Shown here: positions 14,096-22,381 of the stretch, piece by piece | Numbering within the stretch: position 1 is the stretch's first letter | Layout: each line of letters opens with the position of its first letter | From: a virus | DNA: 29,233 nt | Virus record (IMG/VR): IMGVR_UViG_3300027704_000116 | Span: 1-29,233 of that record | Strand: one strand, 5' to 3' | The notes under the pieces: generated by a model | Seen by the model: the letters and a program-made list of their open reading frames with translations, nothing else | Databases searched by the model: none | What the model was told of the DNA's origin: nothing | Made by a program: the position numbers and the translations under genes

Positions 14096-17000
14096 CGTAC
14101 TTCCTCCAGTTGGGTTTCCAGGAACAGTTGTTCCGTTTAAATAACTTATTTGCCTATCATCTCCACAACATTGGCTACACCAAGTTTCAACAGCTGGATT
14201 CCCGCTACAATCAGTGTAGTTAAGAGTAGCGCCTCCTCCAAATGTATTGCTAGAGTATCTAGTTACGGTTATGCAGCTGTCTTCTGTTAAAATTACATCA
14301 AAAGTACATATTGAAGTAGCTGGACCAGCATCTGACAACACCAAAGTAACAGTATATGTTCCAGGTGTATTGAAAGCGGCTGGCTTAGATACCACACAAC
14401 TAAAAGGAGTGTTAGGATCTGAAGCGCTCCAGTTGGTTGTTGTCTGTATAAATGCGGGAGAAACAGCGGATCCGCTAGAATCTACTGTTGATATTGAGAA
14501 AGATAAGCCTTCGTATATACCTAAATAAATTCCTGTTGGAGTGTTGTCAGATATATTAGCGCCGTTTACTCCGTAGAAAGTTTCTACAATAACATCCCCT
14601 GTCGTACCTTTATTTATAGTACTAGGGCAGCTTTTAGGGGTTGGAGGGTTGGTATTTGTAACATACGCTGGATCAATATTTCCAAGAGCCGCGTACTCTA
14701 TTAGCTGAGTGCTAAATTCAGCACCGGCACTATCTAGCGTGACAACTGTGAAATAAAATATAAAGCTTTTATTTTGTATGCCGTTAATACCATAAACCCA
14801 GTCAAAATTATTACTTGAAGGAGCTACCGTGTTAACTTTGTATGAACCATTCCCTTCGTCTGAAAGACTAAACCTTGGAACTGCAACAGCAAAAACTTCT
14901 ACAGGAGTAGTTTCCAATGTTTTAACGCTCGTTAAGGTAACAGAGCTTATAGATGCATAAGGTATTGTTGCGCCAACAGCGTCTAATATAGTAAAACCAG
15001 CGGCTCCGGTTATTGATTGAGGATTTGATACGGCTTCTGTGAAAGTTCCAGTTGACCATCCACCAAGCGAACCAGCTCCGTTAGATTCATTTAGTATTAA
15101 AGTATTTAATTCACTAACTGATCCAGAGCTTGAAGACTCCCAAAATATATCTAAATTTGACTCTACAGGTGTAGTTTCAAATACAGCTAAACTATATTCA
15201 GAAGAAGCGTTTTGCGCTGTAAAAGTTAGAAATGTATTATCTGAAAGAGACTGTTGTTTATCAACTACCAAATCCGTAGTGCCGTTGTAGCTAACAACTT
15301 GCGTATTTTCAGCTACACCAACCCCTCTAACAATATCGCCAGGCAAAGGAGTTCCTTGTACGTTATCTATTAATATAGTTGTTGCATTAGTTGTCGACGT
15401 AGAGGTAGAGGCATTTGAAGCGGTTGTAACTACACCAAACTTTTTTTGTGTAGATATCTTAGATATCAAAGGGTTTGATTCTATTTCGTAAAAATCAGTT
15501 GTAGCTATATATTGTAAATCATCATCAGCGTTAAACAAGTCGTTATTTGTAGCTATCGTAGACACTGTACTAGAAAATCTACCTGGGAAATATTGTGAAT
15601 TAGCAGTTGGTATAGCGTTAGAATTGTTTTCTACTCTACCAAACAACTGAACACTACTTCTAAATTGTTTTTGTTGTGGCCCTACTTCTGATAAATCTCT
15701 AGGTACTTTATTTATATTGTCATTTAAAAGAACAGCAAAAGAAGTTTTTCCAAGTTCTAGCGTGTTGTCTCTAGGATAAGCTGCGAGAACACCAGGTAGA
15801 TATACATTGTAATATTCTTGTTCTGTTTGTTTAACCACAATCTTATAAGAATACCATCCTAAAGGATTGTAAAGAGAGCTAGTGGTATCGCCTTCATAAA
15901 CCCCAGGTTCATTAGTAGTTGTATTTGCTGTTTGCCCACTCAAAACGCTGTTAAACAAAACTTTCAACGAATCACCTGCCCAGTTATAAGAATCTGTACC
16001 ACTGGCTCTATAAGGTGAGTATATAGTAGACCCCACGTATTGCAATCCACCTATGTTTATACTAGTTAAAGAGTTAGACAGTATTACGCTAGAAGATCTT
16101 CCAAATTTATCTGAAAGAACAACGCCTACTTGATAGTTTCTATTTTGCTTTAAAGAATGATTAGGGTACTCAGTAATACTTGTTGTATTTATTTCGTCAC
16201 CAACAGGTTTAACTGTTAGCGTATAATTTGATGCTGGTAGTGTTTGTATTTTGTTTGTTTCTAATGCAGACCCACTCCAAGAAACTATTTTTGATCCAGC
16301 AGCTATGGAAGCGCCTGTTAGAACTCCTCCAACAATTACAGTTCCGGCAATTATAGTAGCGTTTATAGTAGTAGTTCCATTTCCACCTAAATTAGTAACA
16401 TTTAAAGTGCTTACATTTAGATTGAAAGGGCTTTTTTCTGATATAAGTAAATTATAATCTAAAGAAACCGGGGGAGTGTGTTTATCTTGGAAATTACTAT
16501 AAACTACCCTATTGCTTATAACCTCTTGACCAAAAGCTTTTACGGGAACTTTGTCGTATACTCTAATTAACTCGTCCGCTGGAAGCGTTTTAAATGGTTT
16601 TTTGGATTGATAATTATAAATGTAACTATTGCTATCGCCAACAGTGTCAGCTTTTACAGTAGTCATGTCTATAGTGTCTATAACCTTAACAGCTAAAGCA
16701 TCTGATTCTTTGTAAAGTATATCTATAGAAATAATTCTTAATGGGTTTGTGCCGGTAGAAGTAATTTCCCCTTTAGTAAAAGGAAGAGGTATTACTAGTA
16801 ATGTTTTATTAACTTTGTTTTCCATGAATTCTACTATAGTGCTTCTATAAGCGGCAGATTCATCATCAACGTCTATGTTAAAAGGGTTTGGTGCTGGTTG
16901 GTTATACATGAAGTACCCATCTTGCTTTGGTGTAAATGCTGTCTGTGTAAAGGGCGAGAATATAGAATATTCACCATCTTCAAACTGAAACCTATAAGCA

Positions 17001-17932
17001 AATCTAACAAATTTATCTTCTAAAAAATTAGGATCACCATTATATGTTGGATCAAAATACTTATTATATTTGAATATTAATTCTAAATCAGCCAGTTGAC
17101 CTGTAAAAGGACCTATTGCTATAGATGTAGTAACTTGGTTAGTTTGTAAAGAAGCCACAGTAGCACCTGTATTTACTAAAACAGGTGGGTTTTGTGATAC
17201 ATCAACGTAAGCTATAGTAGCTCCAATTGGGATATCTCCACTAACTGTACTAGATAGTAGAGGTATTGTCGTGCTGGCTACAGTAAGCTCGCCCGTAATA
17301 TTACCTGTTCCTCCTCCTGGATAAAACTTGCTAACAACATCGTACAATGTAGTTTCATAGCTGCCAGGTGCTAAATCACTTTCTCTATAAAGTTCTATTG
17401 ATTGATATGGATTGTACTTAGCTACTGATATTTGATCTTCAATTGAGTAATATGTACTGCTTTCAAGAGCTCTACTTAAGTTTATTTTTCTAGGCTGATT
17501 TCTATTATCCGTCCAAAACAGTAAATCTTCTAAAACATTTATACCATATATCTTGTTCAATGTTGAGAAGTTTAAAAAAGCGCCTTGTACTAAAATGCTT
17601 GAAGCGTTTGTTAAAGTGTTGTAGGCTATTATAAAATTCTTAGCATCCTTATCATAAGCTGCAGCGGTGTTATTTGTAAGAAAAACATACATAGTATCAT
17701 TAAGCTCATTAGCTAAGCTGCCTATGCTAGTTAACCCGTTTATTCCAGTAAGAGTAAAAAAGTTAACAACTAAACCGTTTCCTAAAGCATTTTCTAAAGA
17801 ACCTACACCTGCACCTTCTGATTTACTTACTTGAGTGTTTATAGCATTTCTGTACTCGCCCGAAGGTAACAGTCTAGCGTCCAAGTCTTTATTCATCTTG
17901 GACTTTATAAAAGCATTTTTAACCTCTCCCAT
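13673..17932 (-). CDS. large tail protein with PKD-like, Cys-rich and C-terminal Hint domains (1419 aa)
   Basis: The N-terminus contains LLPSGEYRNAINTQVSKSEG (residues 21-40), a block I associate with tail nozzle or tubular proteins of marine and flavobacterial phages. WTDNRNQPRKINL at about residues 139-151 is a typical propeller blade sequence. The chain is beta-rich, with three similar Gly/Val-rich modules near residues 211-270, 525-570 and 850-885. After these come:
- a PKD/Ig-like segment (FNTPGTYTVTLVLSDAG, about 1187-1203);
- a Cys-rich segment with C1220, C1242, C1252, C1255 and C1256;
- a Hint domain from C1280/C1281 to the end.
It is five bases after the connector-like gene. The gene order supports a distal tail component, probably a nozzle with host-contacting domains. 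The Hint domain suggests that the mature protein is cut near residue 1280. Tail role is fairly certain; exact position in the particle is not. Confidence 0.8.
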   Translation of the reverse strand: MGEVKNAFIKSKMNKDLDARLLPSGEYRNAINTQVSKSEGAGVGSLENALGNGLVVNFFTLTGINGLTSIGSLANELNDTMYVFLTNNTAAAYDKDAKNFIIAYNTLTNASSILVQGAFLNFSTLNKIYGINVLEDLLFWTDNRNQPRKINLSRALESSTYYSIEDQISVAKYNPYQSIELYRESDLAPGSYETTLYDVVSKFYPGGGTGNITGELTVASTTIPLLSSTVSGDIPIGATIAYVDVSQNPPVLVNTGATVASLQTNQVTTSIAIGPFTGQLADLELIFKYNKYFDPTYNGDPNFLEDKFVRFAYRFQFEDGEYSIFSPFTQTAFTPKQDGYFMYNQPAPNPFNIDVDDESAAYRSTIVEFMENKVNKTLLVIPLPFTKGEITSTGTNPLRIISIDILYKESDALAVKVIDTIDMTTVKADTVGDSNSYIYNYQSKKPFKTLPADELIRVYDKVPVKAFGQEVISNRVVYSNFQDKHTPPVSLDYNLLISEKSPFNLNVSTLNVTNLGGNGTTTINATIIAGTVIVGGVLTGASIAAGSKIVSWSGSALETNKIQTLPASNYTLTVKPVGDEINTTSITEYPNHSLKQNRNYQVGVVLSDKFGRSSSVILSNSLTSINIGGLQYVGSTIYSPYRASGTDSYNWAGDSLKVLFNSVLSGQTANTTTNEPGVYEGDTTSSLYNPLGWYSYKIVVKQTEQEYYNVYLPGVLAAYPRDNTLELGKTSFAVLLNDNINKVPRDLSEVGPQQKQFRSSVQLFGRVENNSNAIPTANSQYFPGRFSSTVSTIATNNDLFNADDDLQYIATTDFYEIESNPLISKISTQKKFGVVTTASNASTSTSTTNATTILIDNVQGTPLPGDIVRGVGVAENTQVVSYNGTTDLVVDKQQSLSDNTFLTFTAQNASSEYSLAVFETTPVESNLDIFWESSSSGSVSELNTLILNESNGAGSLGGWSTGTFTEAVSNPQSITGAAGFTILDAVGATIPYASISSVTLTSVKTLETTPVEVFAVAVPRFSLSDEGNGSYKVNTVAPSSNNFDWVYGINGIQNKSFIFYFTVVTLDSAGAEFSTQLIEYAALGNIDPAYVTNTNPPTPKSCPSTINKGTTGDVIVETFYGVNGANISDNTPTGIYLGIYEGLSFSISTVDSSGSAVSPAFIQTTTNWSASDPNTPFSCVVSKPAAFNTPGTYTVTLVLSDAGPATSICTFDVILTEDSCITVTRYSSNTFGGGATLNYTDCSGNPAVETWCSQCCGDDRQISYLNGTTVPGNPTGGSTCCFTEGDEVEMYDGHFKSIDLIEVGDEVKSFKDSLIVKGVVTKALKHIVNSDAKVVKINGITGEQNHPIFINDEWVSLASQGKVSEEYVKNFYNLEIDGNKKDSEHNYVIGGLIASGLGDNVELNKLYQRQPLELTAHLK

Positions 17933-17937
17933 TTAAT

Positions 17938-19161
17938 TTATGATTTTATCCATTTAGATTTACCTCTCATTACTTGAACTATTTCATCAAGTTTTATATT
18001 AGATAATCTTATTTTAGCATTTCTAAGTTTTGAAACTTTTTCCCTGTTTAATCTATTTATTACATATTCAGGTTGACCTGACCTAGAAGCCATAACAGCA
18101 TAATGCATATAAGCGTACATAGCCTCTTCCGCCATCTTAGGAACCTTAGTATCAAGATCGTAAGCTAAACCATCAGAAATATACTCTAAAATGATTAAAG
18201 CGCTTGCTAGATTATTTGAAAAAGACATTTTTCCTTCTCTATGATTTATAGTAAACCAACCATTAGTTTGAGAGTACTGTGGATCAAGTCCATATAGTTG
18301 ACCTTGCCCTATACCTCTACTATTATCATAACCATCGTAGTCAAAATTTATTTGACGCAGGTTATTAGCTTGGCCATTTAATAAATTATCGTCAGCAGCA
18401 GCCCATCTAGCTTCTGTTATCGATGTTCCTTCTAAGTTTTCACCGAAGTTATCTTGAGTTGGCACTCCAAGACCGTCCTGTAAAGGCATCGACCCAGGGT
18501 TGATAGTTAAATTATTAGCTGGATATATAGGTCTTTTAACTCCCATGCTATCAATCCAAGACATCTTAACGTAGTTAACGTAATCTTGAGGTATTACCAC
18601 ACTAAGACTAGGTGGTATATTTAATTCTTGAGATTTAATACTATTAAGAGTGTCATAGCTAAACTCCTGCATTGCTCGCTTTGCGTGGAATATAAGGTCA
18701 GTTCTTTTAACACTAGGTATATTTTTACCCGCCCCGACGTAAGCAACTTGAAAGTTGTTTATTACATCGTTTAATTTTATGTACGAATAGTCATCATAAT
18801 TTTCTTCAACAGCAGTTCCAACAGCGTCTCTGTTTCCATAGTTACCGCCGTCTAGTCTTTTAAGTTGAACTACTATACTATCGTTTACACCTAAACTAGG
18901 TATAGCTATAGTATTACCTACAACAGTATAAATTGTTGTTATTTCTGTATAAGTTAAAACACCTGGAACAGCCTTATATAGTTTAAAGTTATTTAAAGCA
19001 TAGTTTGTGTCAAGCGGATTCCAAGCGTTAGCACCGCCAAATACTAAGTTAGTGTCAAATGTAGTGGTGAAGTTTTGATTAGCACCACCAACAACAGCCA
19101 CCGCTAGGAATTTTTGAGAACCCGCGTAATACTGTTCATTAGTTTCTGTTATAAGTCCCAT
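17938..19161 (-). CDS. head-tail connector or tail adaptor with T7-fibre-like N-terminal domain (407 aa)
   Basis: Residues about 10-105 form a beta domain with the pattern FxTTFDTNLVF ... YTVVGNTIAIPSLGVNDSIVV. This resembles the N-terminal particle-binding domain of T7-type tail fibres. From about residue 125 a helical region follows (IFHAKRAMQEFSYDTLNSIK, then PPSLSVVIPQDYVNYVKMSW), a pattern I know from connector or tail-tubular proteins of environmental podoviruses. The C-terminus is helical and basic (REKVSKLRNAKIRLSNIK). It lies between a smaller connector-like gene (3 bases away) and the large tail gene (5 bases away). I infer an adaptor ring joining head to tail. The combination of a fibre-like and an adaptor-like region suggests that it may also anchor appendages. 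Confidence 0.65.
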   Translation of the reverse strand: MGLITETNEQYYAGSQKFLAVAVVGGANQNFTTTFDTNLVFGGANAWNPLDTNYALNNFKLYKAVPGVLTYTEITTIYTVVGNTIAIPSLGVNDSIVVQLKRLDGGNYGNRDAVGTAVEENYDDYSYIKLNDVINNFQVAYVGAGKNIPSVKRTDLIFHAKRAMQEFSYDTLNSIKSQELNIPPSLSVVIPQDYVNYVKMSWIDSMGVKRPIYPANNLTINPGSMPLQDGLGVPTQDNFGENLEGTSITEARWAAADDNLLNGQANNLRQINFDYDGYDNSRGIGQGQLYGLDPQYSQTNGWFTINHREGKMSFSNNLASALIILEYISDGLAYDLDTKVPKMAEEAMYAYMHYAVMASRSGQPEYVINRLNREKVSKLRNAKIRLSNIKLDEIVQVMRGKSKWIKS

Positions 19162-19164
19162 TTA

Positions 19165-19911
19165 TTAACTTTTTTTATTTATTTCTTGTGATTGAACCTG
19201 TTGAGCGGCTACCTGTATAACGGTAGGATCTTCTATTACCAAACCGGCATAGAATAATACTTTTAATATAACTGTTGTTTGCTCTGAAGACATTAATTCA
19301 AAGTCTAAAGAAGATAAAGCATTGTAAGTGTACTGGCCTAATGTAGTTCCTACATCAAACCCCCAAGTAACATTACGTGGTTGTCTAACATAGTTAATTT
19401 CTAAATTATTTACAATAGAAGATGGGCTAACAAATATTTTTTGATTTTCATATAAGTAGGTGGGAAAAGATAGTGTTGACGCTGTTAGCGGTGATCTTTG
19501 AATATTATAAAAAGTAGTTCTTCCGAGTCTTTCTAGCTCTACGATAGAATTAGTAACAGAAGTATAAACTACTTCGCCTAATTGATGCACGGAAGTGTTA
19601 TCGCCAAAGGCATCTACGGTTGGAAGTGTAAAGTGTGCAGGTATCGTTCCTGCGGTTGCTACAAACGTAGGGGCTCCAAAAGTTTTAAATACAGATAATT
19701 TTTCATCTATACTCGCTATCCTATCAGCGTAATCAACATCCGCTTGTGGAACTCTAAGTTGTTGGTTTAAATCAGAGAAGTATTGTTCAAATATTTCTAA
19801 CTGAACTTGATTAGCTATACTATTAAATTCAGTAGGGGTCATATAACCTCTCTGCTCTTTGTTTAATAGTAACAAAACAGTTCTGTATACTGTATTTACA
19901 TTTATTGCCAT
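19165..19911 (-). CDS. head-tail connector/tail stabilisation-like protein (248 aa)
   Basis: A 248-residue protein. It opens with helices (NVNTVYRTVLLLLNKEQRGY, then MTPTEFNSIANQVQLEIFEQ), followed by beta segments and a C-terminal helix (SSEQTTVILKVLFYAGLVIE). The 'LNKEQRGYmTPxEFNxxAnQxQxEIFExYF' block is one I associate with conserved connector-region proteins of marine podoviruses. By order and size, it would occupy the place of P22 gp4 or T7 gp11, the ring beneath the portal. There is no signal or membrane segment. It is the first gene after the hairpin at 19934-19953 and is preceded by a long A/T leader (AATAAATAAACAAAAATG). Function is inferred from order and fold pattern. Confidence 0.65.
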   Translation of the reverse strand: MAINVNTVYRTVLLLLNKEQRGYMTPTEFNSIANQVQLEIFEQYFSDLNQQLRVPQADVDYADRIASIDEKLSVFKTFGAPTFVATAGTIPAHFTLPTVDAFGDNTSVHQLGEVVYTSVTNSIVELERLGRTTFYNIQRSPLTASTLSFPTYLYENQKIFVSPSSIVNNLEINYVRQPRNVTWGFDVGTTLGQYTYNALSSLDFELMSSEQTTVILKVLFYAGLVIEDPTVIQVAAQQVQSQEINKKS

Positions 19912-19933
19912 TTTTGTTTATTTATTATAATAC

Positions 19934-19953
19934 GGGCCCGAGTTAACGAGCCC
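19934..19953 (-). terminator. GC-rich hairpin after the head-accessory gene
   Basis: In the 59-base gap between 19971 and 19911, the minus strand reads GGGCTCGTTAACTCGGGCCC. It can pair as a 7-bp stem (one G-U pair) around a 6-base loop, and flanking ATA/TAT can extend it past one bulged G. It is conspicuously GC-rich in AT-rich DNA. No uridine run follows, so it may be a weak attenuator or an RNA-processing/stability element rather than a full terminator. Confidence 0.5.
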
Positions 19954-19970
19954 TATATTAATATTACATG

Positions 19971-20792
19971 TTATTTTAAGTTTTTCTCCACTGACCTAAA
20001 AACTTCTACACCTTCGTCGGTTTTAAAGTAAGCAGCCATTGCAGAATAAGGATTCTCATCGAAAGGAACTGTCATTAACTTTCTTCCAGTTGAGGCCCAA
20101 GTAAATGTTCTTTGATCTTGAGATAACACTATTACACCAGCTTCAGAAGCTCTAATAGCTACATTTCTAAGCTGAACGTTTTCGTCATTAGCTAAATCTA
20201 GGAATAGTATTGGATTGTTCTTAGCAAACAACAGTAAATCTCTTTTAAGCTCCTTAGAACTCATCTTACTAACCCCAGATCCTAGTTCTACCCTCATGAT
20301 AGCTTCAGCTTGATCTATTTCCATTTCTCTAGCCGATAATAAAGCATCAATTTGAAGATCTAATACATCTAAGTCATCTTCAGCTTCTTCAGCGGCGCTA
20401 AACTCTTCAAATATTCTTCCTTTTAAAGGGTGGTATATTGAAAGTAGTTTTTGCAGGTTTTGCATTTCTTTTGGTACTCTTAAATCGCCATCAGCAAACT
20501 GTATGTGACCTAATGTACATTCTCCTTTTTGTTCGTCTACTAACGGAGATGATTGATTAGTAGCGTATCTTATTTCTCTTTGTATACCTGTTGCTTTGTC
20601 AAAATATAATAGCGGATGCTTTCTAGTGTGACGACACGGTATTGTTAGAGTAAGAGGGCTTTTATTGCCTCTTAAATAATAAATTCTATCTTTAATTTCC
20701 CAAGTTGGTTTACTTGGCTGAGCAGCCTTAACAGGTTGTGCTTTAACTTGAGGCGCTACCTCAACTTTTTTAGCTTGTGCTTTTGTAGCCAT
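19971..20792 (-). CDS. conserved unknown protein downstream of the capsid gene, possible head accessory (273 aa)
   Basis: A 273-residue protein. Its low-complexity Ala/Lys/Val/Gln/Pro N-terminus (residues 1-30) is followed by a compact region with YYLRGNKSPLTLTIPCRHTR and REIRYATNQSSPLVDEQKGE. A helical region follows (residues about 130-200), ending near KNNPILFLDLANDENVQLRN. I recall similar proteins directly after the capsid gene in environmental marine phages, but no function is known to me. A capsid decoration or head-completion role is inferred from position only. The gene stands apart from the operon pattern: 134 bases before it and 59 bases after it are noncoding, each containing a hairpin. 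This suggests that its expression is adjusted separately. Confidence 0.65.
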   Translation of the reverse strand: MATKAQAKKVEVAPQVKAQPVKAAQPSKPTWEIKDRIYYLRGNKSPLTLTIPCRHTRKHPLLYFDKATGIQREIRYATNQSSPLVDEQKGECTLGHIQFADGDLRVPKEMQNLQKLLSIYHPLKGRIFEEFSAAEEAEDDLDVLDLQIDALLSAREMEIDQAEAIMRVELGSGVSKMSSKELKRDLLLFAKNNPILFLDLANDENVQLRNVAIRASEAGVIVLSQDQRTFTWASTGRKLMTVPFDENPYSAMAAYFKTDEGVEVFRSVEKNLK

Positions 20793-20795
20793 AAT

Positions 20796-20809
20796 ATGAT
20801 ATAATATAA
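20796..20809 (-). repeat. 14-base A/T repeat upstream of the head-accessory gene
   Basis: The minus strand reads TTATATTATATCAT ending three bases before the ATG at 20792. The same 14 bases precede the scaffold-like gene (23602-23589). The element could be a start-region or promoter-like sequence, but it is low complexity. Confidence 0.3.
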
Positions 20810-20870
20810 ATGTTTATTTAATGACAATAGCCTGTTACTATAATATATACTAGCTAATGTCACATAAGAG

Positions 20871-20908
20871 TAATAGTTACCCCCGTAGTTTTAACGAGGG
20901 TAATTACT
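20871..20908 (-). terminator. long hairpin after the major capsid gene
   Basis: The gap holds an inverted repeat 18 bases after the capsid stop. The inner stem pairs ACCCTCGT with ACGGGGGT (8 bp, one G-U) around a 7-base loop. The outer arm pairs TAGTAATT with AACTATTA, with one mismatch and one G-U, giving about 16 bp. No T-run follows. It shares CTCGTTAA with the hairpin at 19934-19953. Its probable role is attenuation or transcript protection after the capsid gene. Confidence 0.55.
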
Positions 20909-20926
20909 ACATTAATTTTGAATCTT

Positions 20927-22369
20927 TTAGATTCCTTTGAATAATACAAAGTTGTTAGCAGCTTGAGTTACTAAACATCTTTCAGATAGGAAGTTTACTT
21001 CCATTGCATCCAAAGTAGATGTTGTTGCTCCACCAGCAGAACCAGTTAACCAAGATTTCATACGTCTATCATCAGATGCAGACGCTCTATATCTTACGTG
21101 TAAGAAAGGTCTTCTAATGTTAGTTCCTAAAATTTGATCATATACTGTAGATGTTCCAGCAGGTACTAATACTCCTTCAACAGAAGATATACCAGTTGAA
21201 GCTCCACGAGTAGATGCGTCATTTAAGTATTTCCAGTCAGTTTTGTAAAAGTCATAAGAACCTCTTCTAAATCCTGAGAATCCTAAGTTCAAAGCCATTT
21301 CTTCTGAATTTTCGAATAAACCAAAAGCAGTACCCCCAGCAAATCCACCAGAAATCGCAGCTAACATATCGTCAAAATCTAAAGATGTTTGTCTTTGTAA
21401 AAATAACATGTTCTCTTCAATTGCTCCTTGTGTATCTAAGTTCTTTAAGATAGCATCAAATTCGTCTAATCCAGCAGCAGCAGTAAATCCTACTTCTACG
21501 TTTCCACGAGTTTGGATAGCAGCAAATAAACCTTGTGATCCAGGATTTGTTGCATTAGTTGCGGCAATTTGATTATACTCACTTTCTACCATACTCATTT
21601 CTAAATAGTCTTCAAAACGTAATCTTGTTTCAGATTCAGCTTTTAAATACCATAAGTACCCAGATGTCCCGTCTTCAGTAGCAACTTCTACCCATCCAAT
21701 TTGTGACATATCAGAGCCAGAAATTGTATACTGATTTCTTAATATAATAGGAGAGTTAGAATATTGTGTGAAAGATGGAGTAACTGATACTCTAGCTCCA
21801 GTAGCAATGTTAGATCCTTTTGCATAGTCAGAACCGTATACAAATACTTTGATACCTGTTCCTAAAGCTACTGCAGCAGCAACTAAATTTCCAACAAGAC
21901 CAGTGTTGTCATAAGCTTGTACTGTAAAGTTTCCACCCGCACCAGGTACAGAAGCAGTTACAATAGCTTTAGACTCAGCTCCATTTGCAGGATTTAAAAG
22001 TACTACTGTATCGTTTACAGATATAACATTTGTATCAGCAGCACCAACCGCGATAACGTTTGTAAATGACGCACCAACTGCAACGTTTGCAGCAACAGAT
22101 ACTCCATTGTAAGAAATATGTAATCTATTTTGTTCAGACCAAATTACTTGATCAGACGTCATTGGCATTTCAGCGCCAACCATTTTTAAGAATCCAGATA
22201 ACGTTCTGTTTCCATAACGCTCTACTTCTTGTTCATAAATTTCAGGTAAATACTGTTGAGCAAAGTTGTTTGCGCCAGCGCCAGCTCCGTTAAATTGGAG
22301 GTAGTTACTCTGTAAAGGTTGTTGTAATTGACTCGGTTGAATTGAACCGAATTGTGGAGTTAAACTCAT
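20927..22369 (-). CDS. major capsid protein, HK97-fold candidate (480 aa)
   Basis: A 480-residue protein encoded after the scaffold-like gene and before the connector genes. It contains FAQQYLPEIYEQEVERYGNR (residues 36-55), followed by TLSGFLKMVGAEMPMTSDQVIW, a block I recognise from major capsid proteins of environmental marine podoviruses. Residues about 92-180 form a Val/Ala/Gly/Asn-rich beta segment that looks like an inserted surface domain. The rest alternates helix and strand, including RLRFEDYLEMSMVES (spine-helix-like) and a C-terminal RPFLHVRYRASASDDRRMKS. Codon use is somewhat richer in GC, as expected for the most highly expressed gene. A hairpin follows the stop. HK97 fold is inferred from order, length and pattern, not from a search. 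Confidence 0.85.
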   Translation of the reverse strand: MSLTPQFGSIQPSQLQQPLQSNYLQFNGAGAGANNFAQQYLPEIYEQEVERYGNRTLSGFLKMVGAEMPMTSDQVIWSEQNRLHISYNGVSVAANVAVGASFTNVIAVGAADTNVISVNDTVVLLNPANGAESKAIVTASVPGAGGNFTVQAYDNTGLVGNLVAAAVALGTGIKVFVYGSDYAKGSNIATGARVSVTPSFTQYSNSPIILRNQYTISGSDMSQIGWVEVATEDGTSGYLWYLKAESETRLRFEDYLEMSMVESEYNQIAATNATNPGSQGLFAAIQTRGNVEVGFTAAAGLDEFDAILKNLDTQGAIEENMLFLQRQTSLDFDDMLAAISGGFAGGTAFGLFENSEEMALNLGFSGFRRGSYDFYKTDWKYLNDASTRGASTGISSVEGVLVPAGTSTVYDQILGTNIRRPFLHVRYRASASDDRRMKSWLTGSAGGATTSTLDAMEVNFLSERCLVTQAANNFVLFKGI

Positions 22370-22381
22370 AATAATTGTTTT

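Noticed and set aside
20793-20926. Promoter for the post-capsid gene (TATATTATAG and GTGACA-like boxes)
   Set aside because: The A/T-rich gap yields many such boxes by chance, spacing is not right for an E. coli-type promoter, and the Bacteroidota TAnnTTTG box is not seen.
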